Source: Streptomyces sp. BHT-5-2
GTDB taxonomy: Bacteria > Actinomycetota > Actinomycetes > Streptomycetales > Streptomycetaceae
Assembly: GCF_019774615.1 (NCBI RefSeq)
Contig: NZ_CP081496.1
Span: forward strand, 3,658,001 to 3,722,000
Reading direction: 5' to 3'
Length of the DNA stretch: 64,000 bases
In this document: piece after piece, positions 19,030-27,662 of the stretch
How the letters are laid out: each line of letters starts with the position of its first letter
Numbering within the stretch: position 1 is the first letter of the stretch
The notes under the pieces: model-generated
Databases searched by the model: none
What the model saw: only the letters and a program-made list of their open reading frames with translations
What the model was told of the DNA's origin: nothing
Made by a program: the position numbers and the translations under genes

Positions 19030-20001
19030 CTATCCCTGGCGCTTGACGAACGTCATGGGAACCGAGTTGCCGGGCGCCTGGATCAGGACACGGGCCGGGA
19101 TGAGGACCATCTTCTGCCTGCGTTCGCCGCTGGCGTTGGTGAAGTCGAGCTTGTAGACGATGTACCCGATGTACTTGCCGCCGTTGGCGCGGCCCTCGAC
19201 CCAGCCGTTCACGCGGTCGGGGACCTCGTACTTGTTGGTCTGCTCCACCATGGTCGTCCACTTGTTGGTGGTGGTGGTCGACTCGCTGTAGGTGAAGTTG
19301 AGCTCGGTACCGGCGTTGCCGCCGCCCGGACCACCGGGGGTGTTCAGTTGCGAGGTGACCTTTCCGCCGACGGACCAGCCACTGGTCCGGCTGGTGTCCT
19401 GGCCGACCGTGGCCCCGTACTTGTAGTCGAACGACGCCTTGCCCATCACCCCTGCCGAGGTCTGCATGGTCGGGTACTTCTGGTCGAGTACGCCGACGAA
19501 GCCGCAGGGCATCGACTCGCCACCGGGGTTGTGGCTGGGCTGGCCGCACATCGACTTGGCGTCCCAGTTGCTCAGCCACGGCTCCTTGTCGTCGCTGCTG
19601 CTCTTGCGGATGTCGGGGCCTTCGGTGGTGAGGGACGGACCGTGCTCGGTGGGGGCGGACCGTGCGAGGTCGAATCCACTGCCCAGCTTGGCCGGGGCGT
19701 CCTTGAGCGCCTGGTCGTGCGGGTAGACCTTCTCGACGTCGGCGAGCTTGACCTGCTGCGGGTCCTGTCCGTCGACCGGGTAGCCCTTGATGGCCTCGTT
19801 CTGGTTCAGCGGCGCGCTCCGGCTGAGGAAGGCGACGACTTCCTGTTCGGTCTTGAAGTAGGTGTTGCCGTCGTCGGCGTGGGCCGGGGTGGGGGTGCTG
19901 ATCAGCGATATGCCGGTGAGGAAGGTGGTGGCGAGGGCTCCCGCCACCAGGGCGCCCTTCCGTGAGCCTCGACGAGCCGGGGCTGTGCGATGTGTGGACA
20001 C
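19030..20001 (-). CDS. Secreted protein with aerolysin-like (ETX/MTX2-type) features
   Basis: This is 323 residues from GTG 20001, with a good AAGGAG upstream; the longer open frame before it is not coding-like. A Sec signal peptide ends at about TPAHA (residue 42). The C-terminal half has a Ser/Thr-rich alternating strand (YSESTTTTNKWTTMVEQTNK) followed by YEVPDRVNGWVEG and further beta strands. That pattern resembles the insertion loop and tail of aerolysin-type pore-forming proteins. Two Cys lie mid-protein. The toxin assignment is a pattern-based guess; it could be another beta-rich secreted protein. Confidence 0.5.
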   Translation of the reverse strand: MSTHRTAPARRGSRKGALVAGALATTFLTGISLISTPTPAHADDGNTYFKTEQEVVAFLSRSAPLNQNEAIKGYPVDGQDPQQVKLADVEKVYPHDQALKDAPAKLGSGFDLARSAPTEHGPSLTTEGPDIRKSSSDDKEPWLSNWDAKSMCGQPSHNPGGESMPCGFVGVLDQKYPTMQTSAGVMGKASFDYKYGATVGQDTSRTSGWSVGGKVTSQLNTPGGPGGGNAGTELNFTYSESTTTTNKWTTMVEQTNKYEVPDRVNGWVEGRANGGKYIGYIVYKLDFTNASGERRQKMVLIPARVLIQAPGNSVPMTFVKRQG

Positions 20002-20150
20002 GCGGATCTCCTTTTTACTTGTCGGGCACTGCTCGGGCGTCGGCCGCCGGTCGGCCGCGCCGTTCTTCAGAGGGCTTGTGCGGGCTTGTTCAGGGCTGGT
20101 CACGCCGCTGTCGGGCGTCCCGGGGGAAGGGGGCGTCCCTGAGCCGGGGC

Positions 20151-22757
20151 TCAACTCGACTGAACGGAGCGCAGCATGTTCAGGCGGGCGGCTCGGCGCG
20201 CCGGCCAGATGGCGGCCAGGACACCGATCATCAGGGACAGGAGCAGGAACGTGCCGAGCCTCCCCCACGGCAGGACCGTCTCGTACGCGTGCATCGAGCT
20301 CGTGGTCAGGCCGCCTGCGGCCCAGGCCAGGAAGACGCCGGTGCCGATCCCGAGGACCGCGCCGAACAGGGAGATGACCACCGACTCCAGCCGGACCATC
20401 TGCCGGACGCCGGAGCGGTCGAGACCGATGGCGCGCAGCATCCCGATCTCACGGGTACGTTCGAAGACCGACATGGCCAGGGTGTTGACGACGCCGAGGA
20501 TCGCGATGACGACGGCCATGCCGAGCAGCCCGTACATCATGCTGAGGACGGTGGTGACCGGCTCGTTGTGGTCCTTGACGAGTTGCTCCTGGGAGCGGAC
20601 CTTCAGCAGCGGGCTGTCGCCGAGCGCGGCGCGGATCGTGCGCTCCAGGCCGGCGGCCTTGCCGGGCTCGGCCTTGACCAGCAGGTTGTCGAACTGCTTC
20701 GTCACGGAGTAGGGAAGGACGTCGGCACGCGTGCCCAGGGCGTCGTCGACGGTGCGGGTCTTGGCGTAGATGCCGACGACCGTCAGCTTCCGCTTCGCTG
20801 CCTTTCCGCCGGCCGTGCCGTCGCCCATCTCCGCGTCGAGGGTGGCGCCGGCCTTGAGTCCGGCTCGCGCTGCGAAGTCGTCGGAGACCGCGATCCTCCC
20901 GGGGCCGACGTCGTGCAGTGAGCCGGCGCGGAAGTCGAGCCGTGCGGTCTTGCCGAACGCCTCCGGGTCGGTGCCGGTGATGACGGCGGACCGGCCATGG
21001 GTGCCCAACTGCGCCGTGGTGACGGGGGCGGCCGCGGCGACCCCGGGTACCCGGGCGACCTTGCCGACGGCGTCCGGAGCGAGCCCGCGGGCGGTGCTGT
21101 AGTTGACCTTGTAGTCGGCGGTCAGCCCCTGGGTGGCCTCCTGGGCCATGGCGTGCTGGGCGGAGTGCGCGCCGACGGTCAGACCGGTGATCAGGGCGAG
21201 CCCGATCATCAGGGCGGACGCGGTGGCGGCGGTGCGGCGCGGATTGCGCAGCGCATTTTCCCTGGCCAGCTTTCCGCTGACGCCGCAGAAGCGGGTGGTG
21301 ACCTTGCCGGCCAGCGTGATCAGCGGCCGGGAGAGCAGCGGGGCCAGCGCGATCACACCACCGAGGGTCAGTACGCCGCCGAGCATCGCGGCCATCAGGT
21401 TCGACTCCTTGCTGGTCCTGAGCGTGGAGACGTACAGCATCACCAGCACCCCGGCTCCGGTGAGCAGGCTGCCGAGCACGTTGCGGACCATCAGGGCGCG
21501 GGCGGGCGGAGCCTGGTCGACGCTGCTGAGCGCCGCCACGGGGGCGATCTTCGCGGCCTTGCGGGACGGCAGCCAGGCCGCCAGCACGGTGATGACGACG
21601 CCGACCGCGAGCGAGGCCAGCGGGGCCGCCGGCGTGATGACCAGCGGTCCGTCGGGCAGCCCGGCACCGGTGGTGTTGAGCAGCGGACGCATGGCGGCGG
21701 CGATACCGAGGCCGAGCGCGAATCCGCCGGCGGAGGCCACGAGGCCGAGCAGACCCGCCTCGACGAGGACGGAGCGGACGACCTGGCGGCGTGCCGCGCC
21801 CACGGCCCGCAGCAGCGCGATCTCCCGGCTGCGCTGGGCGATGAGCATGGTGAAGGTGTTGGCGATGAGGAACACGCCGACGAACAGCGCGATGCCGGCG
21901 AAGACCAGCAGCGTCTTGGTGAGGTATCCGGTGTTCTCGGCGATCCGGGCGGACTGCTCGGCGGCCAGTTGGGTCCCGCTGACGGCCCTGGCGCCCTCCT
22001 TGGGAAGCAGCGCCTGCACCTGTTCGGTCAGCGTGTGCTCGTCGGTCCCCGTGCGGGCCGCGACCGCGATCTCGTCGAACCGTCCGGGGTGGTGGAACAG
22101 TTTCTGCGCGGTCCGGGTGTCGAAGAGGGTGCGGGTGCCTCCCCCGGAGGGGGTGTCCCCAGCGGTGGCCTGGGGGTCGTCGGTGGAGACGATGCCGACC
22201 AGCTTCCCGGTCAGCGCGGGCCCGTCGATGGCGAAGCGGACGGTGTCACCGATGCGGTAGCCGGCCTTCGCGGCGGTCCTGGCGTCCAGGGCCAGTTCGT
22301 CCTCGGAGGCGGGGCCGCGCCCTTCCTTCAGCGGGAAGCGGCTGTCCTTGCCGTCCTTGCCCGGCAGGTAGTTGGTGGCCAGGTCCTGCCCACTGGTGTC
22401 GGCGTCGACCGGGCGGCCGTCCTTGCCGGCCAGGGTGGCCTGACCGTGGACGGTCGGGCGCACCGAGTCGACGCCGGGCAGTTGGCGGATCTTCCGCGCC
22501 AGCGCGGTGTCGAGGGCGCCGGTGGCCTTACCGGCCGCGCCGCCCGCCGTATCGGGAGCAGTGCCGGTCTCATCCGCCTGCACGGAGACGGCCACGCCCT
22601 TGAGGCTCTGGGCCGCGGCGTTGCGGTAGGCGTTGGCGGTGGTGTCGGCGAAGACGAGGGTGCCGGAGACGAAGGCGACGCCGAGCAGGACCGCGAGCGC
22701 GGTCATGATCAATCGGGCTTTGTGCGCATGGACGTTGCGCAGGGCGGTACGCAGCAT
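20151..22757 (-). CDS. ABC transporter permease, FtsX/MacB-like
   Basis: This 868-residue protein has an N-terminal helix (residues 15-37), a large external domain, then two FtsX-type helix blocks. The repeated cytoplasmic motif is SREIALLRAVGA and TREIGMLRAIGL. About ten membrane segments are visible. This is the two-repeat actinobacterial permease type that works with a LolD/MacB-like ATPase, encoded 78 bases upstream. Such pairs export lipids or peptides or confer resistance to cell-envelope-active compounds. It is the last gene of the four-gene kinase, regulator, ATPase, permease set. Confidence 0.9.
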   Translation of the reverse strand: MLRTALRNVHAHKARLIMTALAVLLGVAFVSGTLVFADTTANAYRNAAAQSLKGVAVSVQADETGTAPDTAGGAAGKATGALDTALARKIRQLPGVDSVRPTVHGQATLAGKDGRPVDADTSGQDLATNYLPGKDGKDSRFPLKEGRGPASEDELALDARTAAKAGYRIGDTVRFAIDGPALTGKLVGIVSTDDPQATAGDTPSGGGTRTLFDTRTAQKLFHHPGRFDEIAVAARTGTDEHTLTEQVQALLPKEGARAVSGTQLAAEQSARIAENTGYLTKTLLVFAGIALFVGVFLIANTFTMLIAQRSREIALLRAVGAARRQVVRSVLVEAGLLGLVASAGGFALGLGIAAAMRPLLNTTGAGLPDGPLVITPAAPLASLAVGVVITVLAAWLPSRKAAKIAPVAALSSVDQAPPARALMVRNVLGSLLTGAGVLVMLYVSTLRTSKESNLMAAMLGGVLTLGGVIALAPLLSRPLITLAGKVTTRFCGVSGKLARENALRNPRRTAATASALMIGLALITGLTVGAHSAQHAMAQEATQGLTADYKVNYSTARGLAPDAVGKVARVPGVAAAAPVTTAQLGTHGRSAVITGTDPEAFGKTARLDFRAGSLHDVGPGRIAVSDDFAARAGLKAGATLDAEMGDGTAGGKAAKRKLTVVGIYAKTRTVDDALGTRADVLPYSVTKQFDNLLVKAEPGKAAGLERTIRAALGDSPLLKVRSQEQLVKDHNEPVTTVLSMMYGLLGMAVVIAILGVVNTLAMSVFERTREIGMLRAIGLDRSGVRQMVRLESVVISLFGAVLGIGTGVFLAWAAGGLTTSSMHAYETVLPWGRLGTFLLLSLMIGVLAAIWPARRAARLNMLRSVQSS

Positions 22758-22835
22758 GGTGGCCGGTTCAGTCCTGGGTGTGAAGTGGCGGAGCGCGGAT
22801 ACGGAGTACGGGGCCGAGGGCGGCTGTGGGCCGCC

Positions 22836-23615
22836 TCAGCTCGTCCGTCGCTTGGTGTCGAAGAGCCGCATACGGTCCAGCACGGCCTCGGGGGCAGGGG
22901 CGGACAGTTCGTCGGTGACGCGTCCGTCGGCGAGGAAGACCACCCGGTCCGCGTAGGAGGCGGCGACCGGGTCGTGGGTGACCATCACCACCGTCTGCCC
23001 CAACTCCCGTACGGAGTCCCGCAGAAAGCCCAGGATCTCCGCGCCGGAACGGGAGTCGAGGTTGCCGGTCGGCTCGTCCGCGAAGATGATCTCCGGACGT
23101 CCGGCCAGCGCACGGGCCACGGCGACCCTCTGCTGCTGACCGCCGGACAGCTGCGACGGACGGTGTCGCAACCGCCCGGCCAGGCCGACCGTCCCCACGA
23201 TCAGCTCCAACCACTCCGGGTCGGGCTCACGACCGGCGATGTCCAGCGGAAGCGTGATGTTCTCCAGGGCGTTCAGCGTGGGCAGCAGGTTGAACGACTG
23301 GAAGACGAAGCCGATCTTCTCCCGCCGCAGCCTGGTGAGTTGGCGGTCCTTCAACCCGGCCAGCTCGGTGTCACCGATCCGAGCAGACCCGCCGGATACG
23401 GCGTCCAGCCCCGCCATGCAGTGCATCAGCGTCGACTTGCCCGAGCCGGACGGGCCCATGATCGCGGTGAACCGACCGCGCCCGAACTCCACCGTCACCG
23501 AGTCGAGGGCGACGACGCGGGTGTCGCCCTCGCCGTAGACCTTGGTCAGCCGCGTTGCGCGAGCGGCAACGGAGGGGGCGCGGAGGCGGGCGGTGGCAGT
23601 GGCATGCAGCGGCAT
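22836..23615 (-). CDS. ABC transporter ATP-binding protein (LolD/MacB type)
   Basis: This is 259 residues from ATG 23615, chosen because AGGAG sits just upstream; the longer reading back to 23792 is unlikely. Walker A GPSGSGKST is at 54-62, the signature LSGGQQQR in the middle, and Walker B with IIFADEPTGNLDS. It drives the FtsX-type permease that follows. A 232-base gap separates it from the regulator gene and probably contains its own promoter. Confidence 0.92.
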   Translation of the reverse strand: MPLHATATARLRAPSVAARATRLTKVYGEGDTRVVALDSVTVEFGRGRFTAIMGPSGSGKSTLMHCMAGLDAVSGGSARIGDTELAGLKDRQLTRLRREKIGFVFQSFNLLPTLNALENITLPLDIAGREPDPEWLELIVGTVGLAGRLRHRPSQLSGGQQQRVAVARALAGRPEIIFADEPTGNLDSRSGAEILGFLRDSVRELGQTVVMVTHDPVAASYADRVVFLADGRVTDELSAPAPEAVLDRMRLFDTKRRTS

Positions 23616-23776
23616 GGGTGCTCCTGGAAGGGGGGTGCGAACTCCCGACCATCGTGGCCGCGGCACACCCTCGAATCCGTCGCCCGCAGGTCGTGAATAC
23701 ACCGCCTGCCAACAGGGCGGACCCGCCGCTGCCGCGTCGCCCTCACGGACCACGCCCCCTCTACCGACAGACAGAC

Positions 23777-23806
23777 ACGGCCCCTCTGCCAACGGAGAGG
23801 GCCGCC
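23777..23806. terminator. Possible terminator after the response-regulator gene
   Basis: An imperfect inverted repeat pairs CGGCCCCTCT with AGAGGGCCG around a short loop, 40-70 bases after the regulator stop. It would separate the two-component genes from the ABC genes, but the gap may also hold the ABC promoter. Confidence 0.35.
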
Positions 23807-23847
23807 CGCTCCGCCCGAAGGCGAAGAGGCGGCCCCGACCGGATGCT

Positions 23848-24534
23848 TCAGCCCATGAGCCCGGCCTGGTGCGCCAGCAGCCCCGCCTGCACCCGGCTGC
23901 CGCAGTCCGTCTTCTCCAGGATCGACCGGACGTGGCTCTTGACCGTCCCCACGCCGATGCCGAGCCGCCTGCCGATCTCCGGGTTCGAGATCCCCTCCCC
24001 CAGCATGACCAGCACCTCCCGCTCCCGGCCGGTCAGCCCCGTCACCCTGCTCTCGGGGGCAGTGGGCCCGCCGCCACTCAGCATCCGCCGGATCACCGTC
24101 CCGGTGACGCCCGGCGAGAGCACGGCATCCCCTGCGGCCGCCGCCCGCACCGCGCGGATCAGCTCCTGCGCCCCCTCGTCCTTCAGCAGGAAGCCGGTGG
24201 CACCCGCCCGCAGGGCCCGGGTGACGTTCTCCTCGTCGCCGAAGGTGGTGAGCATGACGACCTGCGGCGCGGGGTCGAGCGCGATCAGCGGTTCAATGGC
24301 CGCCAGCCCGTCGAGGACGGGCATACGGATGTCGAGGAGCACCACATCGGGCCGGTGCTCGGCGGTGAGCCGGACGGCCTCGGCGCCGTTGACCGCCTCG
24401 CCCACCACGTCGATGCCGTCCGTGTGCCGGAGGATCAGCCGGATCCCGTGCCGGATCATCTCCTCGTCATCGGCGAGCAGTACCCGGATCGCGGAACCCG
24501 CCCCGGAGCCCACGGAGTTGGCCTGGTCAGTCAT
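23848..24534 (-). CDS. Two-component response regulator (NarL/LuxR family)
   Basis: This is 228 residues from ATG 24534, preceded by AAGGA; ATG 24549 is an alternative. The receiver domain has acidic residues near 22-24 and the phospho-acceptor D68 in VLLDIRMP. The C-terminal LuxR helix-turn-helix is LTGREREVLVMLGEGISNPEIG. It overlaps the end of the histidine kinase gene by 8 bases. It probably activates the ABC transporter genes just downstream. Confidence 0.92.
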   Translation of the reverse strand: MTDQANSVGSGAGSAIRVLLADDEEMIRHGIRLILRHTDGIDVVGEAVNGAEAVRLTAEHRPDVVLLDIRMPVLDGLAAIEPLIALDPAPQVVMLTTFGDEENVTRALRAGATGFLLKDEGAQELIRAVRAAAAGDAVLSPGVTGTVIRRMLSGGGPTAPESRVTGLTGREREVLVMLGEGISNPEIGRRLGIGVGTVKSHVRSILEKTDCGSRVQAGLLAHQAGLMG

Positions 24535-26242
24535 GTGTCCTTCTCCCATGCGGCGGTTCGGTCACCTTCTCCGTGACCATCGGAACGCTGAATCGGTCGA
24601 TCGCGATCAGGGTGTCGGCCCGGAAGCAGTAGCGGACGATCTCCAGCCGCCCGCCCTCGGACCCGTTGTCCACGTACGGATACAGGCAGTCCGTGGCGGA
24701 TGCCGGCCGCGCCGGCTCACGCCCGGCGGCGGCCGCGCGCACCGTGTCGGAGTCGAAGGACACAGCCCGTTCCACCCGCTCCCGCGCCATCCCCACCCGA
24801 GGCACTTCGTTGCTCCGAGACTGGGCGCCCAGCTGCGCACCGTGCACCAGAACGAGCCCGAACAGCATCATCACCCCCACCCCGGCCAGGCCGACCAGCC
24901 CGATGACGGCACCTCCGAGACGCCGCTGGAAGGCGGACGGCCCGCGACCGGGCTCCTCGACAGCGGCGCCCGGGCCCTCCCCTTGCGGCTCGGTCTCCGT
25001 CGGCTCCGCGCCGGGCCCCGCCTCGGCAGGGATGTCGGCGGTCACGGTGAAGCCGCCACCGGGCGTCCGCTCCGCCTCCAGTGCACCGCCGAGCAGCGCC
25101 ACCCGCTCCCGCAGCCCGATCAGCCCACGCCCGGTGCCGAGCCCAGTGGTGGCGGTGGGCGGCACGGGCGGCACACCGTTGCGCACCCGCACCTCCACCC
25201 GCTCGCCGGTGTGGCGGACCAAGACGGACACATGCGCTCCGACCGCGTACCGGTGGACATTGGTCAGCGCCTCGCGCACCACGCGGTGCACCGCCCGCCG
25301 TACCCTGGCCGGCCGCGTATCGAGATCGGGACCCTCCCAGCGCAGCTCGACCGGGATGCCGGCCCCGCGGGAGTCCTCGACCAGCCCCTCGATGTCCCCG
25401 CGCGTACCCGTCGCGTCCGTCAGCGCATCGGTGCCGGCATCCTGCCCCACCGGGCCCAGGACCCCCAGCACCTCCCGCAACTCCCGCATCGCGTCGCGGG
25501 CAGCACGGCCCACCACGGCGGCCGCGTCCTGCAGCCCGGGCGCCTCCTTGCCCAGTGCCAGCTCCAACCCGTCCGAGTACAGCGAGACCACGCTGAGCCG
25601 GTGCCCGACCAGATCGTGCATCTCCGCGGCGATCCGCGTCCGCTCGCGCACCCGCGCCTCGCTGTCCGCCAGTCGCCGCGCCTCCTCCGCGGCGGCCGTA
25701 CGCTCCCGCAACGCCCGCAACAGCCGGTCCTGCTGCCCCGCAGCAGTGCCCACCAGGCCGGGCACCACCACCGTGGTCACCGCGAGCACCGCGCCCAGCG
25801 CCAGGCCGAACACCCAACTGCCCACCTCCAGCACGGGCGCGGACACCGCGCACGTCACCATCGCCGCACCGGCCGCCCCGAGCAGCAGCCCCACCCGCCG
25901 CCGCGGCGTCTCCCACTGCCGGGCGGCGGTGTAGGCCGCGACCGCGGTCAGCAACGCCGCCGCGGGCGCCACCCCCATCAGCGCCGCGAGCCCGACCACA
26001 CCGACCACCGGAAGTCGGCGCCGCACCAGCACCAGAGCGATGCCGATGACCGCCAGAGCCGGGACCCGACCCACCAGCCTGGCCTCGATCGACGACTCGC
26101 CCAGGTAGGTGAGCAGCACCAGCACCGCGGCCAGGACCGCCTCACCCCCCGCCCGCCACAGTTGCCGCCCCCGCTCGTCGGGCCCCGCGAAGGGGCTGCG
26201 AGCCGGGCGGTTCTCAACAGCAGGTGATGCGCTGGACGACAT
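24527..26242 (-). CDS. DesK-type sensor histidine kinase with unusual C-terminal membrane anchor and outer domain
   Basis: This is 571 residues. It has 4-6 N-terminal membrane helices (residues 35-165), a HisKA_3 site with H209 in EMHDLVGH, N-box ALTNVHRYA (325-333) and G-box GRGLIGLRER (371-380). Most relatives end near residue 410. Here a Pro/Glu-rich linker leads to another membrane helix (about 444-467) and a tail of about 104 residues, with two Cys (DCLYPYVDN and YCFRADT), that should lie outside the cell. The tail could be an extra sensor. It pairs with the overlapping response regulator. Confidence 0.9.
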   Translation of the reverse strand: MSSSASPAVENRPARSPFAGPDERGRQLWRAGGEAVLAAVLVLLTYLGESSIEARLVGRVPALAVIGIALVLVRRRLPVVGVVGLAALMGVAPAAALLTAVAAYTAARQWETPRRRVGLLLGAAGAAMVTCAVSAPVLEVGSWVFGLALGAVLAVTTVVVPGLVGTAAGQQDRLLRALRERTAAAEEARRLADSEARVRERTRIAAEMHDLVGHRLSVVSLYSDGLELALGKEAPGLQDAAAVVGRAARDAMRELREVLGVLGPVGQDAGTDALTDATGTRGDIEGLVEDSRGAGIPVELRWEGPDLDTRPARVRRAVHRVVREALTNVHRYAVGAHVSVLVRHTGERVEVRVRNGVPPVPPTATTGLGTGRGLIGLRERVALLGGALEAERTPGGGFTVTADIPAEAGPGAEPTETEPQGEGPGAAVEEPGRGPSAFQRRLGGAVIGLVGLAGVGVMMLFGLVLVHGAQLGAQSRSNEVPRVGMARERVERAVSFDSDTVRAAAAGREPARPASATDCLYPYVDNGSEGGRLEIVRYCFRADTLIAIDRFSVPMVTEKVTEPPHGRRTHD

Positions 26243-26402
26243 GACGTCGATTATCGGCGGCTGTGCACGGGTATCCGCTGCGCCCCACGGACGACCTGCC
26301 TCTACCTACTGGCAGAGGGCCTCCCCTCCCCACGACGGAGGCACCGACCCGCTCTCCGGACGCCTCATCCGTGATGGGTCGCAGCCGCGACGCCGCCGCT
26401 GA

Positions 26403-27560
26403 TCAACCGAACATCCGGGAGCCGAGCGGGTGTTGCCGGTCGAAGCCGGGGAGGATCAGGAAGGTCGCGCTGGCGGTTGTGGTGGTGAATCGCAGCAGCG
26501 CGTCGGAGGTGTCCATGTGGGTGAGGGTGGCGGTGAAGGTCCGCAGGTCGTTCTGGAAGCTGATGAAGAGCAGGCCGGGGGCCGGCTCGTCGGTGCTGTA
26601 GGAGCGGCGGAGCATGAGGCCGGCGCCGACCACTGCGGGATTCGCCCTGCGCACGTGGGCGTCCGAGGGGACGAGATAACGTCCGTCCGGCATCTTGGCG
26701 CCGAGGTCCGGGCTCGCGGCGACGGTGCCGCCGGAAAGGGGGACGCCACTGGCCCGGCGCCGCCCGAAGACCGCCTCCTGCTCGGCTACGGACAGTGCGG
26801 CGAACCGCGGCAGGTCGAGTTCCATGCGCCGCACTACGGCAAGCGTGCCGCCGGCGACGGCGGGGGGACCGGCCAGCCACAGGTCTCGTTGTTGTTCGGC
26901 GGCCGTGTGCGGGCCCACGATGCCGTCGATGAAACCGAGCGGGTTTCGCGGCGCGGTGAGACCGTTGCCGAGGGGCACGTTGGTACCGCGGCGTGCGGAC
27001 TGCCGCCAGCGTTCGTGGACGCGGTCACCTGCCTGGTCCAGGAGCGCGGCGGCGACGACCGGCAGGAGCAGTGCGTCACTGGCGCAGATCTGGATGAGCA
27101 GGTCACCGCCGCGTGTCCGGGGGGCGATCCGCTCGCGGGAGAATCGCGGGAGGTCGGTCGCGCCGGGCAGCGAAGCACCAGCCGCGCGGACCAGCCGGGG
27201 GCCCACGCCGACGGTCACGGTGAGGTCGCCCGGCGGCAGGCCCAGCAGCCGCCGGTCGGTCCCCGTGGTGAGTGTGCGGACGGCCTGGCCGAGTTCGGCC
27301 AGTAACGGGCCGGCGGCCCCGGGGGCACCGAGGTCGGCCACCACAGCGAGCAGATGGGGCTGGGCCGGCTGAGGGAGGGTGATGCCTGCCTGATGGCGGC
27401 CCGTCGCCGGAACCGGCGATTGTGTGGCCGCTGCCGAAGGGGCGTGCCGTCCTGGATGTGCGGAGTCCGATGTGCACCCGGCGATCAGACCTGCGGCCGC
27501 CATGGCGCCGGTGACATCGAGAAACGTGCGGCGCGACGGGTGGTGATCGGCTCGGTGCAT
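26403..27560 (-). CDS. Dyp-type peroxidase, Tat-exported lipoprotein
   Basis: This is 385 residues. The N-terminus has a twin-arginine motif (RRTFL at 10-14) and then a lipobox IAGC with C29, so it should be a Tat-exported lipoprotein. The GxxDG signature of Dyp peroxidases is in LGFIDGIVG. The proximal haem His is probably that in SDAHVRRANP, and a distal-side Arg is in LMLRRSYST. It is EfeB-like, but no EfeU or EfeO gene is adjacent. Leu86 is encoded by the rare TTA codon (27303-27305), so translation may depend on bldA. Confidence 0.88.
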   Translation of the reverse strand: MHRADHHPSRRTFLDVTGAMAAAGLIAGCTSDSAHPGRHAPSAAATQSPVPATGRHQAGITLPQPAQPHLLAVVADLGAPGAAGPLLAELGQAVRTLTTGTDRRLLGLPPGDLTVTVGVGPRLVRAAGASLPGATDLPRFSRERIAPRTRGGDLLIQICASDALLLPVVAAALLDQAGDRVHERWRQSARRGTNVPLGNGLTAPRNPLGFIDGIVGPHTAAEQQRDLWLAGPPAVAGGTLAVVRRMELDLPRFAALSVAEQEAVFGRRRASGVPLSGGTVAASPDLGAKMPDGRYLVPSDAHVRRANPAVVGAGLMLRRSYSTDEPAPGLLFISFQNDLRTFTATLTHMDTSDALLRFTTTTASATFLILPGFDRQHPLGSRMFG

Positions 27561-27662
27561 GGTTGGCAGAGTGCCACACCGGAATCATGGATGCCGGTCA
27601 ACTTCCCTATTCTGGCGTGGAATTGGGCATCGTACGAGTCCGGGTCATGCGAGACTGGGATC

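Noticed and set aside
20997..26227. Two antisense open frames of about 900 codons each on the plus strand
   Set aside because: They mirror the FtsX permease, ABC ATPase and two-component genes. They are Gly/Ala/Arg-rich without motifs, a usual effect of high GC content.
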